35,749 nt of DNA from Phragmitibacter sp. (GTDB lineage Bacteria > Verrucomicrobiota > Verrucomicrobiia > Verrucomicrobiales > Verrucomicrobiaceae), in the NCBI GenBank assembly GCA_025361865.1, contig JANYJH010000292.1, positions 1 to 35,749 of the forward strand, in the 5' to 3' direction. This document shows positions 1 through 7,719 of this stretch, piece after piece. The notes beneath the pieces are model-generated. The model made no database searches. It saw nothing but the letters and a program-made list of their open reading frames with translations, and was not told where the DNA came from. The stretch's first letter is position 1, and every line of letters begins with the position of its first letter. The translations under genes and the position numbers were made by a program.

Positions 1-196
1 GCTGGCCGATCTCCGACGGCAGGCTCGTGAGACCCATGCCTGCAAGATTAAGCCGGGTTCCCTTCTTCCCCTTCCGGCGGCAATCCCCGATCTTCCGCAG
101 TGCCTTGTTATAGGCGTTCTGCGCTCTACTGGTCATCTTCGGCATCGGCATGGAGTTGATGATGGGCGGGAGGGCGGGGTTTGGCAAGGGGGGCAT
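1..196 (-). CDS. Leucine-rich-repeat protein, N-terminal fragment (cut by window edge)
   Basis: Reading the minus strand from an ATG at 196 (in-frame ATGs also at 151 and 145) gives an open frame to base 1. After a Pro-rich start and MTSRAQNAYNKAL comes a basic helix (RKIGDCRRKGKKG) and then LNLAGMGLTSLPSEIG, the LxLxxxxLxxLPxxIG pattern of bacterial leucine-rich repeats. A short helix containing 'ALxxIxxxRRxG' before the first repeat is usual in LRR and ROCO-type proteins (family knowledge). Which start is used cannot be decided: none has a clear ribosome-binding site, and the ATG at 151 avoids the Pro-rich leader. What follows the first repeat (more LRRs, a Roc-COR GTPase or another effector domain) lies outside the window. 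Confidence 0.7.
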   Translation of the reverse strand, partial: MPPLPNPALPPIINSMPMPKMTSRAQNAYNKALRKIGDCRRKGKKGTRLNLAGMGLTSLPSEIGQ

Positions 197-209
197 GGAA
201 GGTTTCAGT

Positions 210-365
210 CCAAGGAGCGGCGGTATTCTACCGCCGTCTAAACCCGACCGCGAAGCGGCATGATTCTGGGGATCGACGTTGCGCCGCAGAGGATGCGTGG
301 AGCCTCCGGGAAGTGCCGCTGACGCGGTGGGGTTTCGAGGGCGGTAGAAAACCGCCCCTCCTTGG
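210..365. repeat. Inverted pair of a ~51-bp palindromic interspersed repeat (BIME-like)
   Basis: Copy 1 (210-260, plus) and copy 2 (314-365, minus) align at 45 of 52 positions with one 1-nt indel. Both start CCAAGGAG and end AGCGGCA. Each holds a hairpin: 218-236 has 8-bp arms CGGCGGTA/TACCGCCG around TTC, and 339-357 has 7-bp arms GGGCGGT/ACCGCCC around AGAAA. The two copies face each other across 53 bp, the layout of bacterial interspersed mosaic elements built from REP sequences. The element lies in the divergent intergenic space between the LRR gene and the dehydratase gene. I see no gene in 366-472. Confidence 0.75.
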
Positions 366-472
366 GGAGGCTGCGCCTTGCTTCTCCCTCGCGCGTCATT
401 CCATGGACGGCGGGACGTCATCCTTTCCTGTTCACCGTCACCTTCACGGTTCTGCTGATTGACTCTTTCCAC

Positions 473-493
473 GCTCCATGCTCCATGCTCCAT
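473..493 (+). repeat. Heptamer tandem repeat at a start codon
   Basis: Three perfect copies of GCTCCAT (473-479, 480-486, 487-493) run straight into the ATG at 492 used by the dehydratase gene. With the following G each copy supplies an ATG, at 478, 485 and 492, one in each reading frame; only the last opens the long frame. There is no Shine-Dalgarno sequence here. Confidence 0.85.
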
Positions 494-2222
494 GCCCACA
501 CGCCTCGCTCCTGAAGAACTCCGTTCCTTTCGCTGGTTCGGTCCCAATGATCTGCGCTCCTTTGGCCAGCGCTCACGACTGAGACAGATGGGGCTGGGGC
601 CGGAGGATTGGAAGGGGAAGCCGGTCATCGCGATCCTAAATACCTGGTCGGAGATCAATCCCTGCCATCTGCATTTTAAGATCCTCGCGGAGAACGTGAA
701 GAAGGGCGTGCTGCAAGCGGGCGGGATGCCGGTGGAGATTCCTTGCATGTCGCTGAGCGAAAATTTCATGAAGCCGACGACCATGCTTTATCGCAATCTG
801 CTGGCGATGGAAGCGGAGGAAAACCTGCGCTGTCATCCCATTGATGGCGCGATTCTGCTCGGTGCCTGTGACAAGACAACGCCCGCGCTCATCATGGGTG
901 CTTTGTCAGCGGCTCTTCCTTTCATCTTCGTTCCCGGTGGGCCGATGCTGCGTGGTCAATGGCGTGATCAAACGCTGGGCAGCGGCTCGGATGCCTGGAA
1001 ATACTGGGCGGAGAAACGCGCGGGCAATCTCACGGAAGATGAATGGTGCGAGATCGAAGATGGCATCGCCCGCTCGCACGGTCACTGCATGACGATGGGC
1101 ACGGCTTCGACGATGACGGCGATCACTGAGACGCTGGGCCTCACGCTGCCCGGTGCCTCCAGCATTCCAGCGAGCGATGCGCGTCACTGGCGCATGGCAG
1201 CTTCATCTGGACGGCAGATCGTGGAGAATGTTTGGAATGATCTCAATCCCTCACGCTTCCTGAAGAAGGAGGCGTTTGAGAATGCCATCGTTGCGGATAT
1301 GGCGGTCGGAGGCAGCACGAACGCCATCGTCCACCTCATCGCCATGGCGGGTCGCGCGGGCTTTAAATTGCCGCTGTCAGACTTCGATACCATCTCCCGC
1401 AAGACGCCGCGCTTGGCGGATTTACGGCCAGCGGGACGTTTCTTGATGGAGGATTTTTACTTCGCCGGTGGCCTGCCCGCTTTGTTAAATCAAGTCACCG
1501 ATCTGCTTCATGGCGAGTGTCTGACCGTGAATGGTAAAACTCTTTTGGAGAACGTGAGCGATGCGCAAATCTGGAACAAGGAAGTCATCCGCACGCGGGA
1601 CAATGTCTTGTCCGCAGAAGGCGGCACGGCCGTGCTCCATGGAAATATCTGTCCCAATGGAGCGGTCATCAAGCACAGCGCGATGGAGCCTCGTTTCCTG
1701 AAGCACACGGGCAAAGCGGTGGTCTTCAAAGACTACGAAGAACTCGCCAAGCGCCTGGATGATCCTGATCTCGACATCACTGCGGACTCCATCATGGTGC
1801 TGCAAAGCGCGGGTCCAGTCGGCGCTCCCGGGATGCCGGAGTGGGGGATGCTGCCTCTGCCGAAGAAGCTTCTCGAAGCAGGCATTCGTGATGTCCTGCG
1901 CATGAGCGATGCCCGAATGAGCGGCACTAGCTATGGCGCGTGCGTCCTGCACATCGCCCCCGAAAGCGCGATTGGTGGGCCGTTTGCCCTGGTGCAAGAA
2001 GGCGATCTCATCACGCTCGATGTGGAAGCCCGATCCCTCACGCTTGAAGTGAGCGATGAAGAACTGGCGAAGCGCAAGGCCTTATGGAAGGCCGCGCCGA
2101 GACCCGTGGATCGCGGCTACCTGCATCTCTTCCTGAATGAAGTGACTCAGGCCGATGAAGGCTGCGACTTCCGCTTCCTTCACAACAATGGCAAGCCGAT
2201 GCCTGAGCCGAAGATTCATTGA
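492..2222 (+). CDS. IlvD/Edd-family sugar-acid dehydratase (L-arabinonate/D-xylonate type)
   Basis: A 576-aa enzyme of the IlvD/Edd family, which removes water from sugar acids or dihydroxy acids using an Fe-S cluster and Mg2+. From the ATG at 492, cysteines sit at 58 (in INPCH), 126 (in GACDKTTP) and 199 (in SHGHCMTMG). From memory this is almost the spacing of the three cluster cysteines in L-arabinonate dehydratase, whose length (~580 aa) also fits. The DK after C126 provides a metal ligand and the lysine carbamylated in the family, and the C-terminal SDARMSGTSYG carries the catalytic serine. A TTG at 459 would add 11 residues encoded by the heptamer repeat, so I prefer 492. It could instead be a branched-chain IlvD, but no ilv genes are nearby. 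Substrate unproven. Confidence 0.9.
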   Translation: MPTRLAPEELRSFRWFGPNDLRSFGQRSRLRQMGLGPEDWKGKPVIAILNTWSEINPCHLHFKILAENVKKGVLQAGGMPVEIPCMSLSENFMKPTTMLYRNLLAMEAEENLRCHPIDGAILLGACDKTTPALIMGALSAALPFIFVPGGPMLRGQWRDQTLGSGSDAWKYWAEKRAGNLTEDEWCEIEDGIARSHGHCMTMGTASTMTAITETLGLTLPGASSIPASDARHWRMAASSGRQIVENVWNDLNPSRFLKKEAFENAIVADMAVGGSTNAIVHLIAMAGRAGFKLPLSDFDTISRKTPRLADLRPAGRFLMEDFYFAGGLPALLNQVTDLLHGECLTVNGKTLLENVSDAQIWNKEVIRTRDNVLSAEGGTAVLHGNICPNGAVIKHSAMEPRFLKHTGKAVVFKDYEELAKRLDDPDLDITADSIMVLQSAGPVGAPGMPEWGMLPLPKKLLEAGIRDVLRMSDARMSGTSYGACVLHIAPESAIGGPFALVQEGDLITLDVEARSLTLEVSDEELAKRKALWKAAPRPVDRGYLHLFLNEVTQADEGCDFRFLHNNGKPMPEPKIH

Positions 2223-2324
2223 AGCTAAAGACCCGCCCAAGCATCCTGCGAAGCATCGCGTGGGGTGAGTGCTCAGATCTTTGCAGGAACTTGCGATGAT
2301 GCTGAACAGCGCCTACCATCACGC

Positions 2325-2591
2325 ATGACCACGCTTGCCATCCATCTTGAAGAAGACCTCAAAAGCTTCGTTGATGAGTCTGTGGATCAAGGTGCCTTTG
2401 TTAGCCCGAGTGAATTGATCGGAGTTGCGCTTAGGAGCTACAAGGCCGAACGCGGAAACCATCTGGCGAAGCTTAACGAACTACGCAAAGCAGTATCTCT
2501 TGGGCTTGAGCAAGCTGACCGTGGTGAGTTCGTTGAATTTAGTGCGGACAGCATTATCACGGAGGCGAAATCCGCCAAACTTCAAGGATAG
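2325..2591 (+). CDS. parD: ParD-like antitoxin (ribbon-helix-helix)
   Basis: An 88-aa protein starting MTTLAIHLEEDLKSFVD, the N-terminal ribbon-helix-helix pattern (short strand, then two helices with SPSELIGVALR) of ParD/CopG antitoxins. The C-terminal part (EQADRGEFVEFSADSII) is the flexible tail that covers the toxin in this family. It stops 4 bp before the ParE gene, the standard antitoxin-first order. The ATG at 2325 is chosen because upstream in-frame residues do not resemble the family. It should bind its own promoter and repress the pair, but I cannot point to an operator. Confidence 0.85.
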   Translation: MTTLAIHLEEDLKSFVDESVDQGAFVSPSELIGVALRSYKAERGNHLAKLNELRKAVSLGLEQADRGEFVEFSADSIITEAKSAKLQG

Positions 2592-2595
2592 TGGT

Positions 2596-2895
2596 ATGCC
2601 GCGCATCCTGAAGACTAGGGCTGCCCGTGCTGATTATCGGGATATTTTTGAATATGTAGCTGAGCAGAGTTGGCAGAACGCAGAGAGCTTGCTGAGGCGC
2701 TTTGATTCGAGACTTCTTATCCTTGCCAGTCATCATCTCATGGGACGGCTTCGACCTGAACTTGGGCAAAATCTGCGCAGCTTCCCCGATGGTAACTATG
2801 TCATCTTCTACCGACCTATTGATGATGGAATTGAGTTGATTCGCGTTCTGCATTCAGCTCGCGACATTTCACCCGAATACTTTACTGATTCGTAA
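2596..2895 (+). CDS. parE: ParE/RelE-family toxin
   Basis: A 99-aa protein from the ATG at 2596. It has the family layout: two N-terminal helices (RAARADYRDIFEYVAEQS), a middle basic region, then strands GRLRPELGQNLRSFPDGNY and VIFYRPIDDGIELIRVLHSARDI. The LRSFPxGNYVIFYRP stretch is highly typical of ParE, whose members poison DNA gyrase; RelE-type mRNA cleavage cannot be excluded by eye. It follows the ParD antitoxin by 4 bp, with a weak AAGGA motif at the end of parD serving as ribosome-binding site. The pair appears intact. hisD follows after 42 bp. Confidence 0.85.
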   Translation: MPRILKTRAARADYRDIFEYVAEQSWQNAESLLRRFDSRLLILASHHLMGRLRPELGQNLRSFPDGNYVIFYRPIDDGIELIRVLHSARDISPEYFTDS

Positions 2896-2937
2896 TCAGA
2901 GCTAAACACTTTCGCCCCCTATTTCCCTCATCACTTC

Positions 2938-4224
2938 ATGAACATCATCCGCTATACCGACGACGCCTTCACTGATGAACTCCGCCGCTTTGACCGACGC
3001 GCCGAAGCGTCTGATTCGGTTCGTGATGTGGTGGCGTGCGTTATCAATGATATTCGCGAGAATGGGGATACGGCCTTGATTGAACTCACGCAGAAGTTTG
3101 ATGGCGCAACGCTGACGCCTGAGACGTTGCTCGTGCCAGAAGCTGAGGTCGAAAGTGCCTGGAACAATCTTGAACCGCGCATCCGGGAAGCGCTGGAAGC
3201 GTCTCATCGGAACGTGGCCGCTTTTGCGCATCAGAGCTTGCGCAAGGACTGGCACATGACCAATGCGCAAGGCGCAGAAGTGGGGGAGGTCTTCCATCCC
3301 TTTGAGCGCGTCGGCCTCTATGTGCCGGGCGGCACGGCGCCGCTGGTCAGCACCTCGTTGATGACCGTGGCCATTGCTGCGGCTGCGGGCGTTCCAGAGA
3401 TCGTCGTCTGCACGCCGTGTGGTAAGGATGGCTCGGTCAATCCGAACCTGCTCGCGGCGTTGAAGCTGGCAGGGGCGACGGAAATCTATCGGGTCGGAGG
3501 ATCGCAAGCGATTGCCGCGATGGCCTTTGGCACGGCTACGATCAAGCCCGTCGTGAAGATCTTCGGACCGGGGAACAGTTATGTCGTGGAAGCCAAGCGC
3601 CAATGCTTCGGCGTCGTCTCCATTGATCTCTTGCCCGGACCGAGCGAGGTGATGGTGCTGGCTGATAAGTCAGCGAATCCGGCCTTCATCGCGGCTGATT
3701 TGCTCGCTCAAGCCGAGCACGGCAAGGACAGTGGCGTGGCCTTTATCACGGACGATGAAGCGTTGCTCAATGCGGTCTTGAACGAAATCGAAACGCAAGG
3801 TGCGAAGCTCAGCCGACAGGCCATGATCCGCTCTGTGCTGGAGAAAGAGTGCGTGCTGATTCTCGTGTCCAACATGGAAGAAGGCGTCGAGATCGTGAAC
3901 CACTACGCGCCGGAGCACTTGAGTCTCGTCACCGAACGCGAGCACGAAATTCTTCCGCTCATCCGCACGGCGGGCGCGATCTTTCTCGGCAACTACTCAC
4001 CCGTAGCGGTCGGAGATTTCCTTGCCGGCCCAAGCCACACGCTGCCCACTGGAGGCGCTGGCAAATCCTTCCCTGGTCTGACCGTGGACATGTTCCAGCG
4101 TCGCACGAGCATTGTGAGGCTGAGCAAGGAAGCCATCGCCAAGTCCGAGCCCATCGTTCGCATCTTCAGCGAGATCGAAGGACTCGATGCGCACGGAGAT
4201 TCGGCGAGTGTGCGTTTATCGTAG
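2938..4224 (+). CDS. hisD: Histidinol dehydrogenase
   Basis: A 428-aa cytosolic enzyme that oxidises L-histidinol to L-histidine with two NAD+, the last two steps of histidine synthesis. Length matches the family (~430). Visible motifs: VPGGTAPLVSTSLMTVAIAA, the signature AQAEHGKDS (Zn ligands Q and H), YAPEHLSL with the catalytic Glu-His pair, VGDFLAGPSHTLPTGG with a further metal Asp, and a C-terminal AHGDSASVRLS holding the last His. No other his genes are in the window, so the pathway is scattered, as is common outside enterobacteria. It starts without a Shine-Dalgarno sequence, and its end converges on the next gene with 12 bp between and no obvious terminator. Confidence 0.97.
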   Translation: MNIIRYTDDAFTDELRRFDRRAEASDSVRDVVACVINDIRENGDTALIELTQKFDGATLTPETLLVPEAEVESAWNNLEPRIREALEASHRNVAAFAHQSLRKDWHMTNAQGAEVGEVFHPFERVGLYVPGGTAPLVSTSLMTVAIAAAAGVPEIVVCTPCGKDGSVNPNLLAALKLAGATEIYRVGGSQAIAAMAFGTATIKPVVKIFGPGNSYVVEAKRQCFGVVSIDLLPGPSEVMVLADKSANPAFIAADLLAQAEHGKDSGVAFITDDEALLNAVLNEIETQGAKLSRQAMIRSVLEKECVLILVSNMEEGVEIVNHYAPEHLSLVTEREHEILPLIRTAGAIFLGNYSPVAVGDFLAGPSHTLPTGGAGKSFPGLTVDMFQRRTSIVRLSKEAIAKSEPIVRIFSEIEGLDAHGDSASVRLS

Positions 4225-4236
4225 GCGTGTCGTTGC

Positions 4237-5988
4237 TTACAACTTCGGCTTCTCCGGCTTGATCGGTGCCTGCCACGAGACTGCGCCTTTGACCTTCGTC
4301 TTGCGCTTATAGATCTTGTCCGTGCAGCAGGCATAGAGTTCGTCGAAGTTCGCACCGCCGAGGACGACATTTGCCAGCCACTTGTTCTGTGGCTTTGAAA
4401 TGATGCCGTTCACTCGACCCGCCTGATCACAGAACTGGATGCCCAGACGCGAGGTCACATAGAGACGGCCTTCTGTATCGAGCGTCATGCCGTCCGCGCC
4501 GCTTTCCATCACGCCGTCTGGCAGACGCAGATGATGATAAGGCTGCTTCGCGCTGAGCGAGCCATCGGGATCAATGTGGTAACTCCAGATGAACTGACCA
4601 CGCATGTCCGCAACGAGCAACAAGCTCTGATCCGGCGTGAAACGCACCCCGTTCTGGAAGGCGAGCCCGCTTTTACCTTCGTTCGTGTCCACCACACGCT
4701 TCTCACCGTTTGGCTTGATGAGCCAGACTTGTCGGTGGGGTGGATCGCTCACGTAGATGTTTCCATTCTGCGAGATGCAGAGATCGTTCGAGTTCAAACC
4801 TTCTGCGATCACTGTGGCCTTGCCGCTTTCGTCGTAAGCCAAGATCTGCTGCTTGCCATCCGCACAGGCATAGAGACGACCATCGGGGCCGAACATGAGG
4901 CCGTTCGCTTTGCCCGTGTCTTCAGCGAAGACGCTCACTTTGCCATCGAGCGAGACCTTGTGAATGCGGCTGTTCGGGATGTCCGTGAAGAAGACCTCGC
5001 CCTTCGCATTCACGGATGGGCCTTCAGTGAAGCCGTGATCTTCACTCACGATCTGCCATTCGCTGCCTTCGCCAAGCACTTGCATCACGGGCGCTTTCGA
5101 GCCCACGCCCTTGGTCACAGGCGTCGGCCAGTCCTTCCAAAGCCAACGCATCGCCTCGGGAAAGATGGCGTTGGCGTGCTTGCCGTTGTGCGCGCCATCG
5201 CCCCAGACATGATTTGATTCATAGCCCGCGAACTCAAACGCCGAGAGCATCTCTTGATTCGCGAGGAACCAGTTTCCGCCCACTCCGTTCGCGTCGTTTG
5301 ATCCGTCCTGCAAGAACAAGCGCAAGGCCTTCGGCTCCGTCTTGCGGATCAGCGCCGGGTAGTAGTTCCCGCCGCGTTGGTCAACGTAAGTGCCGATGCT
5401 GCTGAACACACGACTGAACGCTTCCGGCCTCTCCCAGGCTGCCGTGAAGGCCGCGATGGCTCCACTGCTGCTCCCGCCGATGGAGCGATCATTGGCGCTA
5501 TGCGAGAGCACGATCGCGCGGCCATCGCTCGCCTTCTGCTTCTCCACATCAGGCAACAATTCCTCCAGCAAGAACCGCGCGTAGTTGTCACCAAGGCCGT
5601 CGTATTCCACGCTGCGATTGAAGCGATCCAGCGCCACCTTGTCATCGTTGGCCTTCACGCGACCATGCATGATGAACACGCCGATGGTCACCGGCATCTC
5701 CTTCTTCGCGATCAGATTATCAAACACCACCGGTGCCTGGAACTGCACGCCGTCCTGGTTCACATGCACGCACGCCGGTTTGTCCGCCGTGTATTGCGCA
5801 GGCACATAGACCCAGTAGTCGCGCGTCGTGCCCGGAAAGATTTTGCTGCCCTCAAAGGTGAACTTCAACACCTCACCCTTCGGCACCCCGTCCTGCGGCT
5901 TGGAGTCAGGGCCGGGGACGTAGTCGTCTGCGGCGTGCGCGACGGACAAGGTGAGAGCGAGGAATGTGGTGAAGCTGAGGAGACGCAT
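4237..5988 (-). CDS. Secreted esterase-SMP-30/gluconolactonase fusion
   Basis: A 583-aa exported protein (signal peptide MRLLSFTTFLALTLSVAHA). Residues ~40-290 form an alpha/beta-hydrolase of the Fes/esterase-D type: strand RDYWVYVPAQY, nucleophile elbow GGSSSG (Ser174), a later acid in LQDGSND and a histidine in AHNGKHAN. Residues ~315-575 are an SMP-30/gluconolactonase/LRE beta-propeller with the metal positions E in FTEGPS, N in NSNDLCI and D in GADGMTLD. The propeller family hydrolyses sugar lactones; the esterase part may remove acyl or ester groups from carbohydrates, an inference. A sugar-acid dehydratase gene lies 2 kb away, but there is no operon with it. No Shine-Dalgarno sequence precedes the start. 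The stop converges on hisD. Confidence 0.88.
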   Translation of the reverse strand: MRLLSFTTFLALTLSVAHAADDYVPGPDSKPQDGVPKGEVLKFTFEGSKIFPGTTRDYWVYVPAQYTADKPACVHVNQDGVQFQAPVVFDNLIAKKEMPVTIGVFIMHGRVKANDDKVALDRFNRSVEYDGLGDNYARFLLEELLPDVEKQKASDGRAIVLSHSANDRSIGGSSSGAIAAFTAAWERPEAFSRVFSSIGTYVDQRGGNYYPALIRKTEPKALRLFLQDGSNDANGVGGNWFLANQEMLSAFEFAGYESNHVWGDGAHNGKHANAIFPEAMRWLWKDWPTPVTKGVGSKAPVMQVLGEGSEWQIVSEDHGFTEGPSVNAKGEVFFTDIPNSRIHKVSLDGKVSVFAEDTGKANGLMFGPDGRLYACADGKQQILAYDESGKATVIAEGLNSNDLCISQNGNIYVSDPPHRQVWLIKPNGEKRVVDTNEGKSGLAFQNGVRFTPDQSLLLVADMRGQFIWSYHIDPDGSLSAKQPYHHLRLPDGVMESGADGMTLDTEGRLYVTSRLGIQFCDQAGRVNGIISKPQNKWLANVVLGGANFDELYACCTDKIYKRKTKVKGAVSWQAPIKPEKPKL

Positions 5989-6058
5989 GGACGGATTTCG
6001 TGTGGAATGATTTTGGAGTCAAACGAACGCTAGATCCGCTCAAAGATGATCTTGTCCC

Positions 6059-6325
6059 TCAAGCTGTCACCAACAGTTTTCGCTGATCAAAATCCACCCA
6101 GGCAATCATGTCGTCGGGTGCAAGTTCTAGCCCTTTGGCAAGATGTGCTTTCAATGAGCGCGAACGGGGCAATTCTGTCTCGTCTTCCAAATGCAACTCC
6201 AGAGCTTCGTGTGCGAGAGTCAGCAGCTTATCCACGGATTTCGCAGTCGCCACGCAGCCAAGAACGTCCGGGAAATAGCCGCCGTAGTTGCAAGGAGATT
6301 TTTCAATGACGAAGAGATATCGCAT
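6059..6325 (-). CDS. hicB: HicB-like antitoxin
   Basis: An 88-aa protein starting MRYLFVIEKSPCNYGGYFPDVLGCVATAKS, the partial RNase-H fold of HicB (Y/F-x-VxxEx..GYxxxxPDxxGxxxxGxS pattern), followed by helices (LLTLAHEALELHLEDETELP) and a short C-terminal strand. HicB normally binds and neutralises the HicA mRNA interferase and represses the locus. It sits 25 bp downstream of a hicA reading frame that is broken by a stop codon, so it may now be an antitoxin without its toxin, or may guard against a toxin elsewhere. The intact frame suggests it is recent or still selected. Confidence 0.82.
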   Translation of the reverse strand: MRYLFVIEKSPCNYGGYFPDVLGCVATAKSVDKLLTLAHEALELHLEDETELPRSRSLKAHLAKGLELAPDDMIAWVDFDQRKLLVTA

Positions 6326-6350
6326 AATAGAAGTCTAACACAGGCTTGAA

Positions 6351-6536
6351 TCATTTCCAGCCTGCTTGTTTTTGAATACTCTTCCAAGTGCCTGGCGGGA
6401 TGTCTTCCGAAGTGTGGCCTGCCACGGTAACTTTGCCAGATTTCAGAGCATGAACAAACTGGCGATGACTGCCTTTGATGATCTTGATAGATCAACCTTC
6501 ATCTTTCAAGAGCTTGATGGCATCACGGACTTTCAT
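6351..6536 (-). pseudogene. hicA: HicA-like toxin gene with in-frame TGA
   Basis: From the ATG at 6536 the frame reads MKVRDAIKLLKDEG, then TGA at 6494-6492, then continues SIKIIKGSHRQFVH...KVTVAGHTSEDIPPGTWKSIQKQAG to a TGA at 6351. This is the whole length of a HicA protein (61 codons), including the catalytic-His region GSHRQF and the conserved TVAGH and IxKQAG segments. The stop replaces the position where HicA proteins carry the conserved tryptophan of 'DGW', a one-base TGG-to-TGA change. The ATG lies one base after the TAA of the upstream oxidoreductase gene (TAAAATG), so translation could be coupled. TGA ends other genes here, so recoding is unlikely; a sequencing error is possible. 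Confidence 0.8.
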
Positions 6537-6537
6537 T

Positions 6538-7662
6538 TTAGGTTAGACTCACCACACTGCCCGTCTTCTGCGACTGCAACGCCGCCTCAAAGATCTCCTG
6601 CGTCGCCACGGCTTCAGCAACCGTTGCGCAGCCGAAACGATCTCCGAGCAAGCCTTCGCGCTCCATGAGATAGGCGGCCCACATCTGCTGGATGACATCG
6701 GGGAAGCCGGGCTCGAAGATGCCGCCGGTGACGGCTTTGAAGGGCATGCCGAAACCGAGATCGGTCTTTTTCCAGAACTGTTCCTTGCCGCCTTCAAAGA
6801 GCCAGAGGGTCTTCGGCTCCTTCGTTGAGAAACGCACGCCGCCTTCGGTGCCGAGCACTTCGATGAACCAGGTATTGGTCTCTCCGGGAGCGAGGCGCTT
6901 CATCTCCAGACGCATGGGCACTTCATCCTGACCGATGCTGATCCAGGTATGAAGCATGGCATTGTCCCATGTATCACAGGCAGTCATGCCGCCTTTACCA
7001 TCAGGGCGCTCTGGGAAGCCTTTCTGGAGTTGGGCGAACAAGGTCTTCGGCTTCCAGCCAAAGCGCAGCGGCAGATGGCAGGCGTGCATTCCTAGGTCGC
7101 CGAGCACGCCGATCTCACCACACATCCGGCTGAAGCGCTTCCAATTAGCAGGTTTCGTCGAGTCCAAATCGCTGCTGTGATGGAAACCTGAAACGACTTC
7201 CAATACGCGACCGAGCTTGCCGGAGTTCACATACTGGACCACACGCTGAGCGCCCGGCAGGAAAGGGAACTCTGAGCTGCATCGCGTGAAGCGGCCCGTG
7301 CGCTCAACAGCGGCGGCGATGTTCTTGGCGGAAGCCAAATCAAAACCGAACGGCTTCTCTGCGAAGAGGTCTTTGCCGGCCTCCAGCACGTCGATATAGA
7401 GCTTCTCGTGCAGGTTGTGCGGCACGGCCACATAGACCACATCCACAGCGGGATTCGCCAGCAGTTCCTTGTAGTCCGCAGTGAGTTGCTGGCAGGAAGG
7501 GATGCGTTTGAACCAGTTCCTCACGTCTTCCACGAGATCCGCGACGGCCACCAATTCCGGCTGCACCTCCACATCCGTGAGCGCGCACCAACGCGCAAAA
7601 GCGCTGGCCATTTCGCGACCCATGAGGCCGCCTCCGATGATTCCAATTCCGATTTTGTTCAT
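6538..7662 (-). CDS. Gfo/Idh/MocA-family oxidoreductase
   Basis: A 374-aa NAD(P)-dependent dehydrogenase. The N-terminus IGIGIIGGGLMG is the Rossmann GxGxxG loop, VAVPHNLHEKL and FAEKPFGFD (the family EKP motif with the catalytic lysine) follow, and the C-terminal half (~140-374) is the alpha/beta substrate domain with a GDLGMHACHLP stretch carrying the usual conserved histidines. Members oxidise sugars, inositols or sugar derivatives; the substrate cannot be read from sequence. There is no export signal, unlike many verrucomicrobial and planctomycetal members. It lies 57 bp after the PrsW gene on the same strand and touches the hicA remnant at its stop. Confidence 0.92.
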   Translation of the reverse strand: MNKIGIGIIGGGLMGREMASAFARWCALTDVEVQPELVAVADLVEDVRNWFKRIPSCQQLTADYKELLANPAVDVVYVAVPHNLHEKLYIDVLEAGKDLFAEKPFGFDLASAKNIAAAVERTGRFTRCSSEFPFLPGAQRVVQYVNSGKLGRVLEVVSGFHHSSDLDSTKPANWKRFSRMCGEIGVLGDLGMHACHLPLRFGWKPKTLFAQLQKGFPERPDGKGGMTACDTWDNAMLHTWISIGQDEVPMRLEMKRLAPGETNTWFIEVLGTEGGVRFSTKEPKTLWLFEGGKEQFWKKTDLGFGMPFKAVTGGIFEPGFPDVIQQMWAAYLMEREGLLGDRFGCATVAEAVATQEIFEAALQSQKTGSVVSLT

Positions 7663-7719
7663 GTTAAAGTGAGTTTATACAAATGTTTGAGCCTCATTGC
7701 ATCAAGGATGATTTTGGAA

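Noticed and set aside
181-462. 93-aa plus-strand frame
   Set aside because: It covers the inverted REP-like pair and has no recognisable protein features.
2902-3603. 233-aa minus-strand frame opposite hisD
   Set aside because: Shadow of hisD; His/Arg-rich composition typical of antisense frames.
4531-6033. Plus-strand frames of 228 and 218 aa opposite the esterase/SMP-30 gene
   Set aside because: Antisense shadows of a gene with clear domains and a signal peptide.
6351-6536. TGA read as tryptophan (recoding) in hicA
   Set aside because: TGG is used for tryptophan throughout and TGA ends many genes here, such as the dehydratase at 2220-2222.
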